This document shows, one piece after another, positions 1-11,175 of a stretch of 64,000 nt of DNA (position 1 is its first letter; every line of letters begins with the position of its first letter). This stretch comes from Flaccisagitta enflata (lineage: Eukaryota > Chaetognatha > Sagittoidea > Aphragmophora): NCBI GenBank assembly GCA_965153355.1, contig OZ231128.1, positions 31,992,001 through 32,056,000 on the forward strand, read 5' to 3'. The translations under genes were made by a program, and so were the position numbers. Below the pieces are notes generated by a model. That model searched no databases. It worked only from the letters and a program-made list of their open reading frames with translations, and had not been told where the DNA came from.

Positions 1-249
1 GGAAAGTTGTTGGTGGACGTGGATCAAGAGCTTTGGCTTTTCGGCCTCTTTAATCACAACCAAAGTGGCCCTTATTCTTCAACAACAACAACAATAACAG
101 AAATGACAATGACATTTTTTTTTCGACAAATCAACATTTTCAACAATGAAATCATCACTAATAGAAAAGACAATGACACAACAATGGAAAAAGCCATCTT
201 ATAGTGCATGTGTAAAAAAGAAAACAACAAGAACAACAATTACAACACC

Positions 250-640
250 GATCCAAAGAAACATCCCTCAGTGCAGTGCCGGCAGCATGAACATTTCTAC
301 CAAACTTCCTACAAGGAATTTTTACCTTGAAACCATCGGGCAATTCAACATTAACGGCCTGTTTCAACAACAGCAGCAATGACAACATGAACAAAAGCAT
401 TGACAACAGTAACAACAGCAACAACAACAACAGCAACAACAACAACAACAGCAACAACAACAACAACAGCAACAACAACAACAACAACAGCAACAGCGGC
501 AACAACAGCAACAAACAACAATCGAAAGAAATATTCCACATGTCGGCAGTACAAACGTTCTAACAATCTTGCTACAAGGAAATTATTCACCTTGAAACCA
601 TCGGGCAATTCATCTTTAACGGCCTGTTTCTTTCAGGCCG
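250..640. repeat. Direct duplication flanking a CAA/CAG microsatellite
   Basis: A stretch at about 262-360 (scrambled GCCGGCAG, then CTACAAGGAATTTTTACC, CTTGAAACCATCGGGCAATTC, ACGGCCTGTTTC) recurs at about 535-630 with modest divergence. The two copies flank a (CAA)n/(CAG)n tract at 362-512. It looks like a roughly 250-bp tandem duplication whose interior is simple sequence. The short reading frames here are low-complexity translations and I do not call them genes. Confidence 0.6.
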
Positions 641-821
641 TTGCCGGTATGTTTCTATCCATCACTGATTCTATAGGATGAACCAAACGCCACTAGACAA
701 GGTTCTGCTGGGGTTTGTCTGCCGCTGTCTTCTTTCTATTACAGATGGGATCCATTACGTTTGAACTGGGCAGCGCTTACATCAGAAACAGCATCATAAA
801 ACTAGTCATCCAAGGATTGCA

Positions 822-1489
822 CATGGTCAGCGGTACCCGATGCCCTGCTTGGAGTGATCAACTGAAGAAGTGGAATGAGAGCAGGGCAGCGGCCCCAAAG
901 GGCCGATGTCCTGTAGGACACAGGGGTGAATTTCCAGACGTCCTGAGAAGGCACATTAAAGGGCTGATTAGATCAATTGAAGCACAGTAATGAGGCATGT
1001 TAGGGCTGATTTGGGGGTCAAGGGGTTGAATAGCATCAAGGATGAGGGAAGATTAGGGACCTGAGAGGGTTATTTTGAGGGCTGAATTGAGACTTAAGTG
1101 ATCAGATTCTAGGTTTGATAGGGCTGGTTGCAGGCCTGAAATGCTTGATTTTTAGCCTGACAAGGCTGATTGAGGGTATTGGAGAGCTAATTTTGGAGCT
1201 GAGGGGCTGATTTTGGGCCTGAGAGGACTGTTTTTTGGCCGTAGGAGGCTGATTTTGGGCCTGAGAGGGCTGATTATGGGCCTGAGAGGGTTGAGTTTTG
1301 GGCCTGAGAGGGCTGATTTTGGGTTTGAGAGGGCCAATTTTGGGCTTGAGAGGGCTGATTTGGGGCCTGAGAGGGGCCTCGGGGGGGGGGACGTACGTAC
1401 GGACGTACGGACGTACGGACGTACGGACGTCTGGAAATTCACCCCTGTGTCCTACAGGACATCGGCCCTTTGGGGCCGCTGCCCAAAAA
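822..1489 (-). mobile_element. GGGCAGC hairpin element, copy a
   Basis: First of eight full or partial copies of a palindromic element. One end carries TGGTCAGCGGTACCC, the other ends GGGGCCGCTGCCCAAAAA. Inside, GGCAGCGGCCCCAAAGGGCC followed by CCTGTAGGACACAGGGG is mirrored near 1440-1489, forming long inverted repeats. The core is a degenerate 20-bp tandem repeat (GAGAGGGCTGATTTTGGGCC) and an ACGTACGG run. No protein is encoded. This copy and copy f form a subfamily whose inner arms read CCTGTAGGACACAG instead of the ACCTATGCTTTCAC arm of the other copies. Confidence 0.7.
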
Positions 1490-1497
1490 GGACAACA

Positions 1498-1690
1498 TGC
1501 CACGGCGACAGCCGCGGTGACAGCCGCAGCGACAGCTGCGGTAACAGCTGCGGCGGCAGCTGCGGCGATATTAGCGGCGACAGCTGAGGCGATGGCTGCG
1601 GCGACAGCTGAGGCGACAGCGGCGGCGACAGCGGCGTCGACAGCAGCGGCGACAGCTGCAGAGTTACATGCAGCAACAACAACGGCGATA
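1498..1690. repeat. GC-rich 9-bp minisatellite (GCGACAGCN type)
   Basis: About twenty imperfect copies of a 9-bp unit such as GCGGCGACA. Long alanine- or serine-rich reading frames across it arise from the repeat and are not treated as genes. Confidence 0.7.
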
Positions 1691-1953
1691 GCTGCGTTGA
1701 CACCAAAAACACTGATGTCTTCAGCAACAACTCTTTCAACAATGACAATGAAAACAACAGCGACAAAATAGGCAATATCAGCAACAACGACAATGACAAC
1801 GACAATGACAACATCAACTCAGTGGAGTTAGTTTGTAAATTGGAATCGATTGGGACTGGCATAATCTACAAATCTAAGCATATCAACTTGTGAAGGCGTG
1901 AAGAAAAACAAATATTATTAATTTCGTTCAAAATTTTTGTACTGGTAGCAACC

Positions 1954-1984
1954 ACTACTATCTTGCTAAAACAAGATAGTAGTT
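1954..1984. repeat. Palindromic remnant of a TA-flanked transposon end pair
   Basis: TACTATCTTG, then CTAAAA, then CAAGATAGTA is a near-perfect palindrome. Its arm CTATCTTGCTAAAA resembles the terminal repeat of the Tc1-like relics at 18389 (CTATCTAGCTCAAAA) and 35526 (CTATCTTGCTAAAAAG). I read it as two terminal repeats left almost back to back with their TA duplications, an extreme internal deletion. Confidence 0.45.
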
Positions 1985-2146
1985 ATGGACTCTCCGGGGT
2001 CTGCTTTGGTTGCTATACTTTATATTATATTATATTATTATGGTCAATGTGTGCTTCTTACTGATTAAGAACTTGAGAACGAGCTTTTTAATGAAGGAAT
2101 GAACGAACAAATAAATGAATAAATGAATCAGGGAATGAATGAATCA

Positions 2147-2226
<80 letters not shown>

Positions 2227-2266
2227 AAAAAAGAAAGAAAGAAAGAAAAAAAGAAAAGAGGATGAA
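2147..2266. repeat. (GAAA)n microsatellite
   Basis: About 120 bp of GAAA repeats with a few A insertions near the right end. Lys/Glu/Arg frames over it are artefacts. Confidence 0.95.
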
Positions 2267-2549
2267 AAAAAAAGGAAGTTGGGAGGGCATGAATTGTTAC
2301 AGGATTGAAGAAAGATGTCGGAATCAGTCGTTTTGTGCAGCATAAAGAATGGGATTATGGATCAACCAACCAATCAACCAAGAAACAGACCATCCAACCA
2401 ACCCACAGAATCAAATCAGATAAAAAGAAAGTGCGCATCACTCAATGATCATTTCGCGCTTGGCATGTGGACGTGGAGGAACAAATGCTTTAAAAAGATC
2501 TAAGAGCAATTATCACCATTTCCTTATTATGAAAAATGCCAAGCAAAAT

Positions 2550-2650
2550 GACAGCGGGCCCGTCGGGCCGCAGCTAGGAAAAATAGCGGGCCCGACAGCA
2601 CAAATGCGGGCCTCGGGCCCGCGGGCCCGCTCTAAAATCAGGGCTGGGCA
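2550..2650. repeat. GC-rich palindromic patch
   Basis: Several GCGGGCCCG-type palindromes in about 100 bp inside otherwise AT-rich DNA, followed by GGGCTGGGCATAATTTGGCCCAG. No coding potential is seen. It borders the degenerate foldback that begins near 2690. Confidence 0.4.
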
Positions 2651-2689
2651 TAATTTGGCCCAGTTTCTTGGGAGACGGTCTAGTGGAGC

Positions 2690-3182
2690 TCAACTGTACT
2701 TTAATTTTATTTCTTTAGCTTCAAATTTAGTATTTAAGTTAGTTTAGGGACACTTAATTCCTTGAACATATCTAGCTGTCAAAAAAGTAAACTCATGAAA
2801 TCTCAATCCATGAAGACATCATTTTAGAGTTAAGTGTTCTTACCCAAACCATTAGATTCTGCGGAAAATTTTTAGAGGTTTTACCTCTATTCTAAGTTTT
2901 TTAGCACAATTGTTCTGAAAAAACGTAAGACAATTGTCAAAAAAAACTGGCCGTAAACCCGGTAAAAATGGTCCGATTGGGCTGATTTTTCTTTTCAAAT
3001 TATGCAGAATTGTCCGCTGAATCTAATGGTCTAGGTTAGAACACTCTGAAATTATGTCTACATGGACTTAGGTTTCAAGAGTTATTTTTTTCTGACAACG
3101 AAATATGTTCAAGGAATCAAATGTCCCTAAACTAACTTAGATACCAAATATAAATCTAAAGAAATGAAACTAAAACAACAAA
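2690..3182. repeat. Degenerate foldback element
   Basis: The left arm (TTAAGTTAGTTTAGGGACAC, CCATTAGATTC) is mirrored on the right (GAATCTAATGG, GTCCCTAAACTAACTTAGA), with a loop around 2900-3000. Arms are about 70-80% matched by eye and the ends are blurred. No reading frame of note. Confidence 0.6.
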
Positions 3183-3698
3183 AATTAATCCTCCAGTTTT
3201 AGTCGGGTTTGCTCGGAATGTACTGTGAAAGCATTGCCCGATTTATTGCCTTGCCACATTGGCGCGCACTTTGTTTTCTTGTTTCTTGCATTAAGAACGT
3301 CGTTTTGCAGAATATGACCGGCCAAAAAAAAAAAAAAGAGGTTAATTCATTTATTTCAGGCCCGTTCTCACCGCACGAATCTTTCTATTTGCAGAGATTC
3401 CAGTAAATCAGATCCAGTTTCGACGGCCTGCAGCACAATTTGCAAATAAGAGTTAACAATACTATTTAGTCACGTTCAGGCAATGTCAGTCGGTCGGTTG
3501 GTCGGTCTGTCCATCCTTCCATCAGTATGAAATGTGCAACGTAACTTACAAGAATTCTTGAAAAACAAAACTGTGCTCTGCGGTTTTTTCTGCCCTTGCT
3601 TACCCCAACGCGACTTGAGAAGCCCTCTGTATCTAGCTATGTTTCGGAATTTGTGAAGGTATTTTGGGGGTATCATATCTAAATTTCATGTCCCGCAC

Positions 3699-3775
3699 TG
3701 TAGCCGAACTGTGGCCGCGCTGTGGCCGCACTGTGGCTGCACTGTGGCCGTACTATGGCCGCACTGTGGCCGCGC
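3699..3775. repeat. 12-bp tandem repeat (GTGGCCGCACTG)
   Basis: Six imperfect copies of a 12-bp unit. It matches no known element that I recognise. Confidence 0.7.
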
Positions 3776-3944
3776 AAGGTAGGAACGCTCTGACGAAGTT
3801 ACCAAGGCGATATCGACCCTCTCAGATATTCTGAATTGCGGTTTTGCAAATGAGAAAGAGAAATGTTTGCACCAATTGTAAACCATTCCATTTAGCAGTT
3901 AAAAACCTTTTTTTGGAACTTTTGAAATATCATGAAACTAAAAA

Positions 3945-4190
3945 TAAACTTTCTGAGACTTTTTTAACTTTTGATGAAAAAAACTTTGGATGGCTGGAAA
4001 ACTGATATACATCTGAATTTCAATGAAAAAAATTTCGTCGAAAAAAATTACGTCCATGTACTTAACAAAGATTCAGTTTGTCATTGCCTGCAATCTCAAC
4101 AAAATCATGCTTGAATGGAAATAGTGAAAGTATTTATATCATATGGATCCCTTATTCAAAATCAATTGTCAGCGGCTTCAACCAAGCAGC
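3945..4190 (+). pseudogene. Glutamate-receptor-like pseudogene, 5' part
   Basis: This stretch aligns by eye to the 5' leader and first coding part of the intact receptor gene at 15204. AACTTTGGATGGCTGGAAAAC matches the leader near 15163, TTTCAATGAAAAAAATTTCGTC matches the start-codon region, and CATTGCCTGCAATCTCAACA matches the signal-peptide region. Frame is lost within the first codons. It stops near 4190 at a G run. A downstream part of the same kind of copy resumes at 5238, with a hairpin-end element and microsatellites between. It could be one interrupted paralogue or two separate fragments; both pieces overlap at the equivalent of the gene's GCTTCACCCGAGC site, so this is not a clean single insertion. 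Confidence 0.6.
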
Positions 4191-4494
4191 AATGTATGGG
4201 GGGGGGGGGGGCTAGGGACTTCACAGCCAATTCCAAGCACGACGGCAAATCTAAGCACGACTTACTTTCAACTGATTTGCTATAAATACTATGCTTTCTA
4301 AGCCAATACTAGACAAAAAGTAACAATGAAAGTGTTATTCTCATTTAGAATGTCATTTCTGTATCAAATAGATCTGTTTTTGATTGATTCACACAATTTA
4401 GTGTATTGTGCAAAAAAAGTATCTAGAATAACTATAGTAGCTATAGCTAGGGGCAAAGCATACTAATAATAACATAAAAATAAGTATAAACATA

Positions 4495-4920
4495 AACAAG
4501 GCCAACACCTATAAGTCGCGTGCGAGATTTACAGGGTAAGAAGGACTTAGAATGACTTAAAATGACTTAGAATGACTTAGAACGACTTAGAACGACTTAG
4601 AATGACTTAAAATGTCCAAAAAGGACTTAAAATGTCTAAAAAACCTAACGACCAAAAATGACTTAAAATAACTTAAAATGACTTTGAATAACTTAAAATG
4701 ACTTAGAATGACTCAAAATGACTTAGAATAACTATTAATGACTAAAAAAGTCTTAAAATGACCTAAGAGTTGACGCTTTATTACAAAAAAAGTAAAGTGT
4801 GACGGACGGACGGACCGACGGACGGACGGACGGACGGACGGACGGACGGACGGATGGACGGACGGACCTACGGACGGACCGACAAAGCGGGGTGTAGAGT
4901 CGCGTGCACGCGACTAAAAA
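4495..4920 (+). mobile_element. Hairpin-end family element 1 (type 3)
   Basis: Starts AACAAGGCCAACACCTATA with the subterminal motif AAGTCGCGTGCGAG. The core is (GACTTAGAAT)n-like repeats, then (GGAC)n, and it ends GAGTCGCGTGCACGCGACT followed by AAAAA. The left motif GTCGCGTGC is the inverted complement of the terminal arm GCACGCGAC. No protein is encoded. Confidence 0.75.
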
Positions 4921-4991
4921 ATAGCAAGCTCGTTTATCATTTCCCCATACTGATTTTATTTGAAATTTCTATTTCTATTGTGTTTTTCTGA

Positions 4992-4996
4992 CTGTT

Positions 4997-5027
<31 letters not shown>

Positions 5028-5047
5028 ATGTCTTGATATCTGTCAGC

Positions 5048-5114
<67 letters not shown>
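4992..5114. repeat. (CTGT)n plus (CT)n microsatellite
   Basis: CTGT repeats to about 5040 followed by roughly 68 bp of CT, then two T runs. Confidence 0.95.
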
Positions 5115-5121
<7 letters not shown>

Positions 5122-5237
5122 TCCTCCCACTCTTTTTTTTTTCACGCTTTCAAAATTTTTCACAAGACATTTTCAAGCCCGACAAACTTTCAAGCCCGAC
5201 AGCAGGTACGTCACGTGATGTCCCTGAAGTCCCTTGC

Positions 5238-5440
5238 CATACATCGCTGCACCCAAGCTAGCGCAATCTCTGGATGATGGGTACAGCGTCAATGTGTTCG
5301 CTGAGTGTGTCAAAGACTCTTGTTTGAGTGTCACCGTCAAGTATGTCAAAACAACCGATTATGACCACACACGACGGCGAGCCTCCGAAGCCAACATTTT
5401 TTTTGTTTCAACGAGGGTCAATAATTATTCAGTTTTAATT
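5238..5440 (+). pseudogene. Glutamate-receptor-like pseudogene, second part
   Basis: CAATCTCTGGATGATGGGTACAGCGTCAA and what follows match the intact receptor at about 15390-15540, with a 9-bp deletion at the DELDG site. The translation keeps recognisable pieces: GYSVNVFAECVKDSCLSVTV against GYSVNLFAEFVKESCLNITV. After SEANIFFVSTRVNN it runs into an inverted repeat and a stop. No later receptor domains follow, so this is a dead 5' fragment. Confidence 0.7.
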
Positions 5441-5482
5441 AGATGCATATTTCTATTTTGACCCTCGTTGAAACAAAAAATC
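5395..5482. repeat. Short inverted repeat at pseudogene break
   Basis: TTTTGTTTCAACGAGGGTCA at about 5400 is repeated inverted as TGACCCTCGTTGAAACAAAA near 5460, around a 40-bp loop. The arm is receptor-derived sequence, so the pseudogene end was duplicated in inverted orientation. Confidence 0.65.
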
Positions 5483-5486
5483 AGTG

Positions 5487-5648
5487 AACAAGGCCGGATA
5501 CACGGCCAATCCCAGTTGCGGACGGGTGGGCAGGGGCGGAAATGCGCATTTTCACACTTTCCAACTCGATCACCATGACGGACGGACCAACGGACCAACG
5601 GACGGACGCACAAAGCCTCTCATAGGGTTGCGTGTCCGCAACTAAAAA
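5487..5648 (+). mobile_element. Hairpin-end family element 2 (type 1, GTTGCG variant)
   Basis: Starts AACAAGGCCGGATACACGG, has the subterminal motif CAGTTGCGGACGGG and a short (GGAC)n core, and ends GGTTGCGTGTCCGCAACT then AAAAA. Motif and terminal palindrome both carry the GTTGCGGAC variant. Confidence 0.75.
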
Positions 5649-5662
5649 GATTGATTTGAGTA

Positions 5663-5962
5663 CAGTAGATGTCGTCTAGACTTGGAAATTAGGGGGAATT
5701 CATTACACGAAGACAAATAAACCTAAGAGATATTTTGAATGTAAACTAATAAAAAGATGCTTTATTGCCCATGGGTGTTGGTTGCCATGGAAACACGTTT
5801 CCATGTATTTACCCTAAAATATCAATATTTTGGGAAATTGTTTGAGGGAACATCGTTTAAAATAAAATTTGCTAGAATTTTCCCACAATATGTTCTCTAA
5901 GAATATCGCTGGTGTGGCATTTGCAAGGAAGCATCACTGGGCACACATAATTACGCTCCTAG
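5663..5962. mobile_element. TA-flanked MITE A, left half
   Basis: Begins CAGTAGATGTCGTCTAGACT just after a TA. It is the left part of an element whose right part is at 14688-14951. Together they make 564 bp, matching the uninterrupted copy at 25419-25981. The LTR element starting at 5963 splits it. The arms contain GGTTGCCATGGAAACACG and AATAAAAAGATGC, mirrored in the right half. Probably a non-autonomous Tc1/mariner-type element; no protein. Confidence 0.85.
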
Positions 5963-8863
5963 TGTAAAACAAGATAATTGCATATATATATGGTAGTTCA
6001 GTGGGATTAGTTTATCTATACGAGGACAATCACCCGCATACGGACCTGTTCCACATCTTCACTCCTTGTCCATGTGCGGCTCTGTCACATCCAACTTTGC
6101 AAATGGAACACCATGATTGTCTCGTTGCTCGCTCATTAAATGCGGCCTTGACCTTGTCTCGACAACTGATTGTTTGACTTCTGAATGTCACTTGTGACTT
6201 AGAGATAACTTAAAGGGCCTCAGCCTCTTCTGCTCATAGCAAACGGGAGAAAGACAAATATAGAATCATCGTCGCTTCTTAACTTCTAATTATGCGGTAT
6301 AAAAAGGCCTACACACAACACGGTTCTCGACCTCGGCACAACAATGAATCTAAAGGGGATAGAACGGATTAAGAATGAGCTCATATCAAATCAACGCTTG
6401 GAAATGAAATGGCGAAGAGATACACAATAGGCATCTAACTACTACAATGATTCATCTAAGACGAGGAAAAAGAATGAGCAGATACTTTTATAACCATTGA
6501 CTTAAGGACGAGATTTATAACTCAAGGTAACTTAAGGTTGAGTCACGAAATCTAGCTACTGAATTATTCGTATGAACTCGATGAATGACTACTGAATAAA
6601 ACGAGAAACTGTCATTCATTTTATGAATACTGTAACGCTAATGAATCTTTACCACGGGATATAATCGGGAAAAGGACTTAAGATGGCATCCATATTACTC
6701 TAGAGTCTGTATATCAAGGATGCATAATTTGGTGTACAGTACGAGAATCAAAGAATTGGGTAACTGGAGGGAAGCTATATCTGTAAAACGGCTAAGATTC
6801 ATAATCAAATTTTTTACCACAAAATGCACCTATAGGTGTACTATGTTGTTTAAGGTTTTGGAGCCATTCCAACAAATTCATTTTTTTTTGTCCAAAAATT
6901 TTTTTTCCAGTTTTTGGCTGATTTCGACTACAAAAATTACACTAAAAAAAAATTCTTTCATGTGTATATTAGTTAGATAGTTTAACACAAATGTCATTTT
7001 TTGTTGGGGATTTTCCGCCAATTTTTGTGGCTATGGCACCCAAAACTCAAAAAACACAAAAAGTGAAATATTTCCTAAGATTTTTGATAAAATCCCTTGA
7101 TTTTTGGTGTGGTAGTAGTTTTAGGATTCACTAATAAGTGTGCAAAATTTCAGCTCTTAAAATGAATTTTTGATACAGTTATGAAATTTAAAATTTTTCT
7201 CAAAATACAATGTAGGACGATTTTTGGTCAAAATTTTTTTTTTCAAATAAAAAATTTTGCCAATTGTTATTTTTTGATAAAATAAATAACAAATTATGAG
7301 TTTCTAAAAAAATTTTTGAACTAGCCCTCTTAATAAAAAAAAATTTTTCTCAAAATTTGTGAAAATGACCCATTTTTTGAAGTTGAATAAAAACTCTTCC
7401 TGTCATCCGATCATCTTCATTTTTAGTAGAGTTGTTACCTGTTATCTACCCTAACTTCACCTAAAATTTGAGCTCACTGCGACTTACGGTTGCGGAGATA
7501 TTGACGTTCAAAGTTACTTTGTCAGAGCAAAATCAGCAAAATTGACATTTTGGCCATTTTTGAGCTTTTATAAAATTGTATTTTTTCCTTCACACACCTC
7601 CATTTTGGCTGAAGTTACTCATTTTTATGCATATATTCATATTGCAAAATTTCACACTTGTCAGTCAAGCCGTTTTACAGTTATGGTGGTCCAAAGTTTC
7701 AAAAAATGCAAATTTTTCAATCAAATCTTAGGCGGAAAAATCAGCGAAAATTTTTCAAAAAAAGGTCTCCAAAGGGGGGGTCCAAAAAATTAGAAATTAT
7801 TTCATTTTCCCAACTCAAAAACCCTGATGAAAACTTTTTTTTCAATTTTTTTGAAAAATTTTCACAGTAGTTTTTGTTGAAAAATTTGCATTTTTTGAAA
7901 CTTTGGACCACCATAACTGTTAAACGGCTTAACTGACAAGTGTGAAATTTTGGAATATGAATATTTGCATAAACATGAGTAACTTCAGCCAAAATGGAGG
8001 TGTGTGAAGGAAAAAATACAATTTTATAAAAGCTCAAAAATGGCCAAATGTCAATTTTGCTGATTTTGCTCTGACAAAGTAACTTTGAACGTCAATATCT
8101 CCGCAACCGTTAGTCGCAGTGAGCTCAAATTTTAGGTGAAGTTAGGGTAGATAACAGGTAACAACTCCACCAAAAATGAAGATGATCGGATGACAGGAAC
8201 AGTTTTTATTCAACTTCAAAAAATGGGTCATTTTCACAAATTTTGAGAAAAAATTTTTTTTTCTAAGAGGGCTAGTTCAAAATTTTTTTTAGAAACTCTT
8301 AATTTGTTATTTATCTTATCGAAAAATAACAATTGCCAAATTTTTTTATTAGAAAAAAAAATTTTGACCCAAAAACGTCCTACATTGCATTTTGTGAAAA
8401 ATTTAGAATTTCATAACTGTATCAAAAATTCATTTTAAGAACTGAAATTTTGCACACTTATTAGTGAATTCTAAAACTACTACCACACCAAAAATCAAGG
8501 GATTTTGTTGAAAATCTTAGGAAATATCCCACTTTTTGTGTTTTTTGAGTTTTGGGTGCCATAGCCACAAAAATTGGCGGAAAATCCCCAACAAAAAATG
8601 AAATTTGTGTTAACGCATCTAACTAATATACATGTGAAAGAATATTTTTTTAGTGTGATTTTTGTGGTCAAAATAAGCCAAAAACAGAAAAAAAATTTTT
8701 GGACAAAAAAAATGAATTTGTTGGAATAGCTCCAAAACCTTAAACAACATAGTACACCTATAGGTGCATTTTGTGGTGAAAAATTTGATCATGAATCCTA
8801 GCCGTTTTACAGATATGGCTTCCCTCCAGTTACCCAGTTCTTTGATTCTCGTACTGTATTACA
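5963..8863 (-). repeat. 3' LTR, interrupted by foldback B
   Basis: LTR sequence runs 5963-6736, resumes at 8859 and ends TTACA at 8863. The intact LTR at 13905-14683 gives the uninterrupted sequence GGTGTATTACA across the break, which proves the 6737-8856 insertion used a TA target. Confidence 0.88.
6737..8856. mobile_element. TA-flanked long foldback B (2120 bp)
   Basis: Starts CAGTACGAGAATCAAAG and ends CTTTGATTCTCGTACTG, with TA on both sides. The element is a near-complete inverted repeat with arms of about 1.03 kb and a centre near 7790. The arms differ by scattered substitutions. It is AT-rich and has no transposase. The TA duplication and CAGT-type termini suggest mobilisation by a Tc1/mariner-type transposase in trans. 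The empty site is visible in the other LTR. Confidence 0.9.
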
Positions 8864-9248
8864 GGGGTCCTTTCTTTCTAAAAAGCGGACCCCGCGTTCC
8901 AGCTCCTTCTCTCACAAAGTCCCCGACAATATAATTGTTCGATGAGCGCCGCCTCTAAATCCGATGAGTGAATGGAATGAACGTTCATGATACAAAATGG
9001 CCACTGCAGCAGTGATGTAAAGCGTCAAATATGGAAAGTGTGGAGGCGCAAGGGTTTTCAAATGGGATTGCTCTTTACGGTTGCGCTTTAAAGTGGAATA
9101 GCGCTGGCTGCAGGAATTTGCCGCAGGAATTTGCTGCAAGAATGGATGTTGCCGATAACGGAGCACATTTGCGACTACATGGAATTTCCGACTGCACAGA
9201 CTCCGGCGAGATCGTATTTATAGTCGTCGTCGTCGTCGTCGTCGTTGT

Positions 9249-9280
<32 letters not shown>

Positions 9281-9479
9281 TAATCATGCTTAGCCCACGG
9301 GAAGGAATGGATTCTTTGAGTGAGATTACGAGGTAGAGTGTGTGTGCGTTGGATAAACATGTCCGACTTACCGGTATCTTGAACTCCGACATTGTAAGAA
9401 CCACATCGCTTTTGCGAGATCGTCATCGTCATCGTAACATAATGCGCAAAAGTGTGTATGGTTTGAGGGACGGATTTTC

Positions 9480-9890
9480 TTAAAATTTTTATAAATGCAA
9501 GGCAACGTTCTACGTTGAAAACGTGCGCGCATTTGAAGGCAACATTGTACTCAGACAATGTGCAAAGTGAATTTTACATAACGGTATCTTGAATCCCGAC
9601 ACTCAAAATGCGCTCATACTCCCGTGAAGCGGCGCCGTACTTCGACAGCGCGCGCAGTTTTAGTCGCTTCAAGCAACGTTGTACTTCGACAACGCGCATT
9701 TACCAAATCGTAGAGCAACGCCGTACTTCGACGACGCGCGCGATTTTGATGACTGTAAAGCAGCGTAGTACTTCGACAACGTGCATTTTGCTGATCGTAG
9801 AGGTACGCCGTACTTTGACGGCGCGCGCGATTCTGATAACGGTGAAGCAGCGTTGTACTTCGACAATGTGCATTTTGCGGGTGGAATGAG
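9480..9890. repeat. Minisatellite with GTACTTCGACAACGCGC motif
   Basis: An alternating unit of about 84 bp (two half-units containing GTACTTCGAC plus RCGCGC) repeats about four times and becomes diverged before 9600. It lies downstream of gag within the LTR element. The short frames over it (about 140 codons on the minus strand) come from the repeat. Confidence 0.7.
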
Positions 9891-10339
9891 AAATGGATAA
9901 ATATAGGGGCAAGGCAAATTTGGTCTGCTGGTATCTGCTGGTATTCCAACAGCGAGTGCGTCTGTACTAAATCTGTGAAAGTGCGATCAACAACAGGAAA
10001 GCAGAGCAAGTGAGACACACATAGAGGCAAAGCAAATTCCAACAGTGAGTGCGTCTTTGCTAAATCGGTAAAAGTGCCATCATCAATAGGAAAACAGTGC
10101 AGATTCTAGTCTGAATGTTAAGACTAAGATGGATGAAATTGTACAGATGAGGTTTTGAACATGTTCATGATTTATGTTGTGATCGATCGTGAGTGGGAAT
10201 ACATATCAAATTGCAAGGAAAGAACTAGTGGCAGGCTGGTTAAAATGCTTGAGAGTGCTGGTAAGGTCCAATCATCAATTATGACTGGCTCTTTTTACTG
10301 GATCGTTTCCCACATTACTCTACATTTCTCACCACAGGG

Positions 10340-10700
10340 AAATATCTTTATCAAGATGAGACCCAGACAACTTGCGTCACCAGGCCAATCAACTTCGTAA
10401 TTGGTCTTACAACAAAGGAAATATCTTCATTAAGACATTGCCCAGACAGATTGCATCAAGAGCCCAATCAACTTCATAATTGGCTTCACAACGGGAAATA
10501 TCTTTATCAAGACAAGACCCAGACAAAGTGCGTCACGACCAATCAACTTCGTAATTGGCTTCACAGTCAACGGGAAATATCTTCATTAAGACATTGCCCA
10601 GACAGATAGTACCGAGAGCCCAATCAACTTCCTAATTGGCTTTACATTTAAAGGGAATTATCTTTATTAAGACAATGCCCATCCAGATTGCTTTTCAAGT
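10340..10700. repeat. ~80-bp tandem repeat in LTR element
   Basis: Between four and five units of GAAATATCTTYATTAAGACA, CCCAGACAG, CCAATCAACTTC and TAATTGGCTT. The period is 77-82 bp. It lies in the non-coding part downstream of gag. Confidence 0.75.
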
Positions 10701-10732
10701 CTCCTGGTCCAGTCGACGATCTCAACCAGCTA

Positions 10733-11175
10733 GAGGAGGAATCCTTGTATAAGGATAACTCCAATATGAGCGGTTTCCCGTTAAACTTGCGTCACTCTGA
10801 ACATCTCTCTTCAACACAGACATAGCTGGCATTTTTAGGGGGAATCCTCAATAAGGATAACGCCCATATGAGTGAAAGGAGGAATCCTTTTGTAAGGATA
10901 ACGCCTATATGAGTGGAAGGAGGAATCCTTTTGTAAGGATAACGCCTATATGAGTGGAAGGAGAAATCCTTCTGTAAGGATAACACCAATATGAGCGAAA
11001 GGAGGAATCCTTTTGTAAGGATAACGCTAATGTGATTTGTTTCTCATTACTCTATCGTATCACTTCGGACATCTCTGTCATGCATCATTTATCGTTACTC
11101 TTGTGCGATACCTAGCTCATCTCTCTTCCATAATGATGTTTCTGGCGCTTTTATGAGGAATCCTTCAGTAAGGAT
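10733..11175. repeat. ~41-bp tandem repeat in LTR element
   Basis: Units of GGAGGAATCCTTTTGTAAGG, ATAACGCC, TATATGAG repeat at about 10733, 10840, 10880, 10921, 10962 and 11003, with an outlier near 11155. Each contains an inverted ATCCTT...AAGGAT, so each unit can form a small hairpin. Confidence 0.75.

Noticed and set aside
1102-1862. Frames of 124-157 codons over the GAGAGGGCTGATTTTGGGCC and GCGACA repeats
   Set aside because: Periodic translation of tandem units in several frames at once, inside a hairpin element and a minisatellite.
2550-2650. GC-rich palindromic patch as rRNA fragment
   Set aside because: Made of simple GGGCCC palindromes with no recognisable rRNA motif.
4495-4920. 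Hairpin-end elements as SINEs
   Set aside because: No box A/B, no tRNA- or 5S-like head, and the A run is short and constant at the palindrome end, so retroposition is not supported.
4495-4920. Hairpin-end elements as classical Helitrons
   Set aside because: A CTAA follows the hairpin, but the next base is A, not T, and no TC start is seen at the other end. A Helentron-like (T/T target) origin fits better but is unproven.
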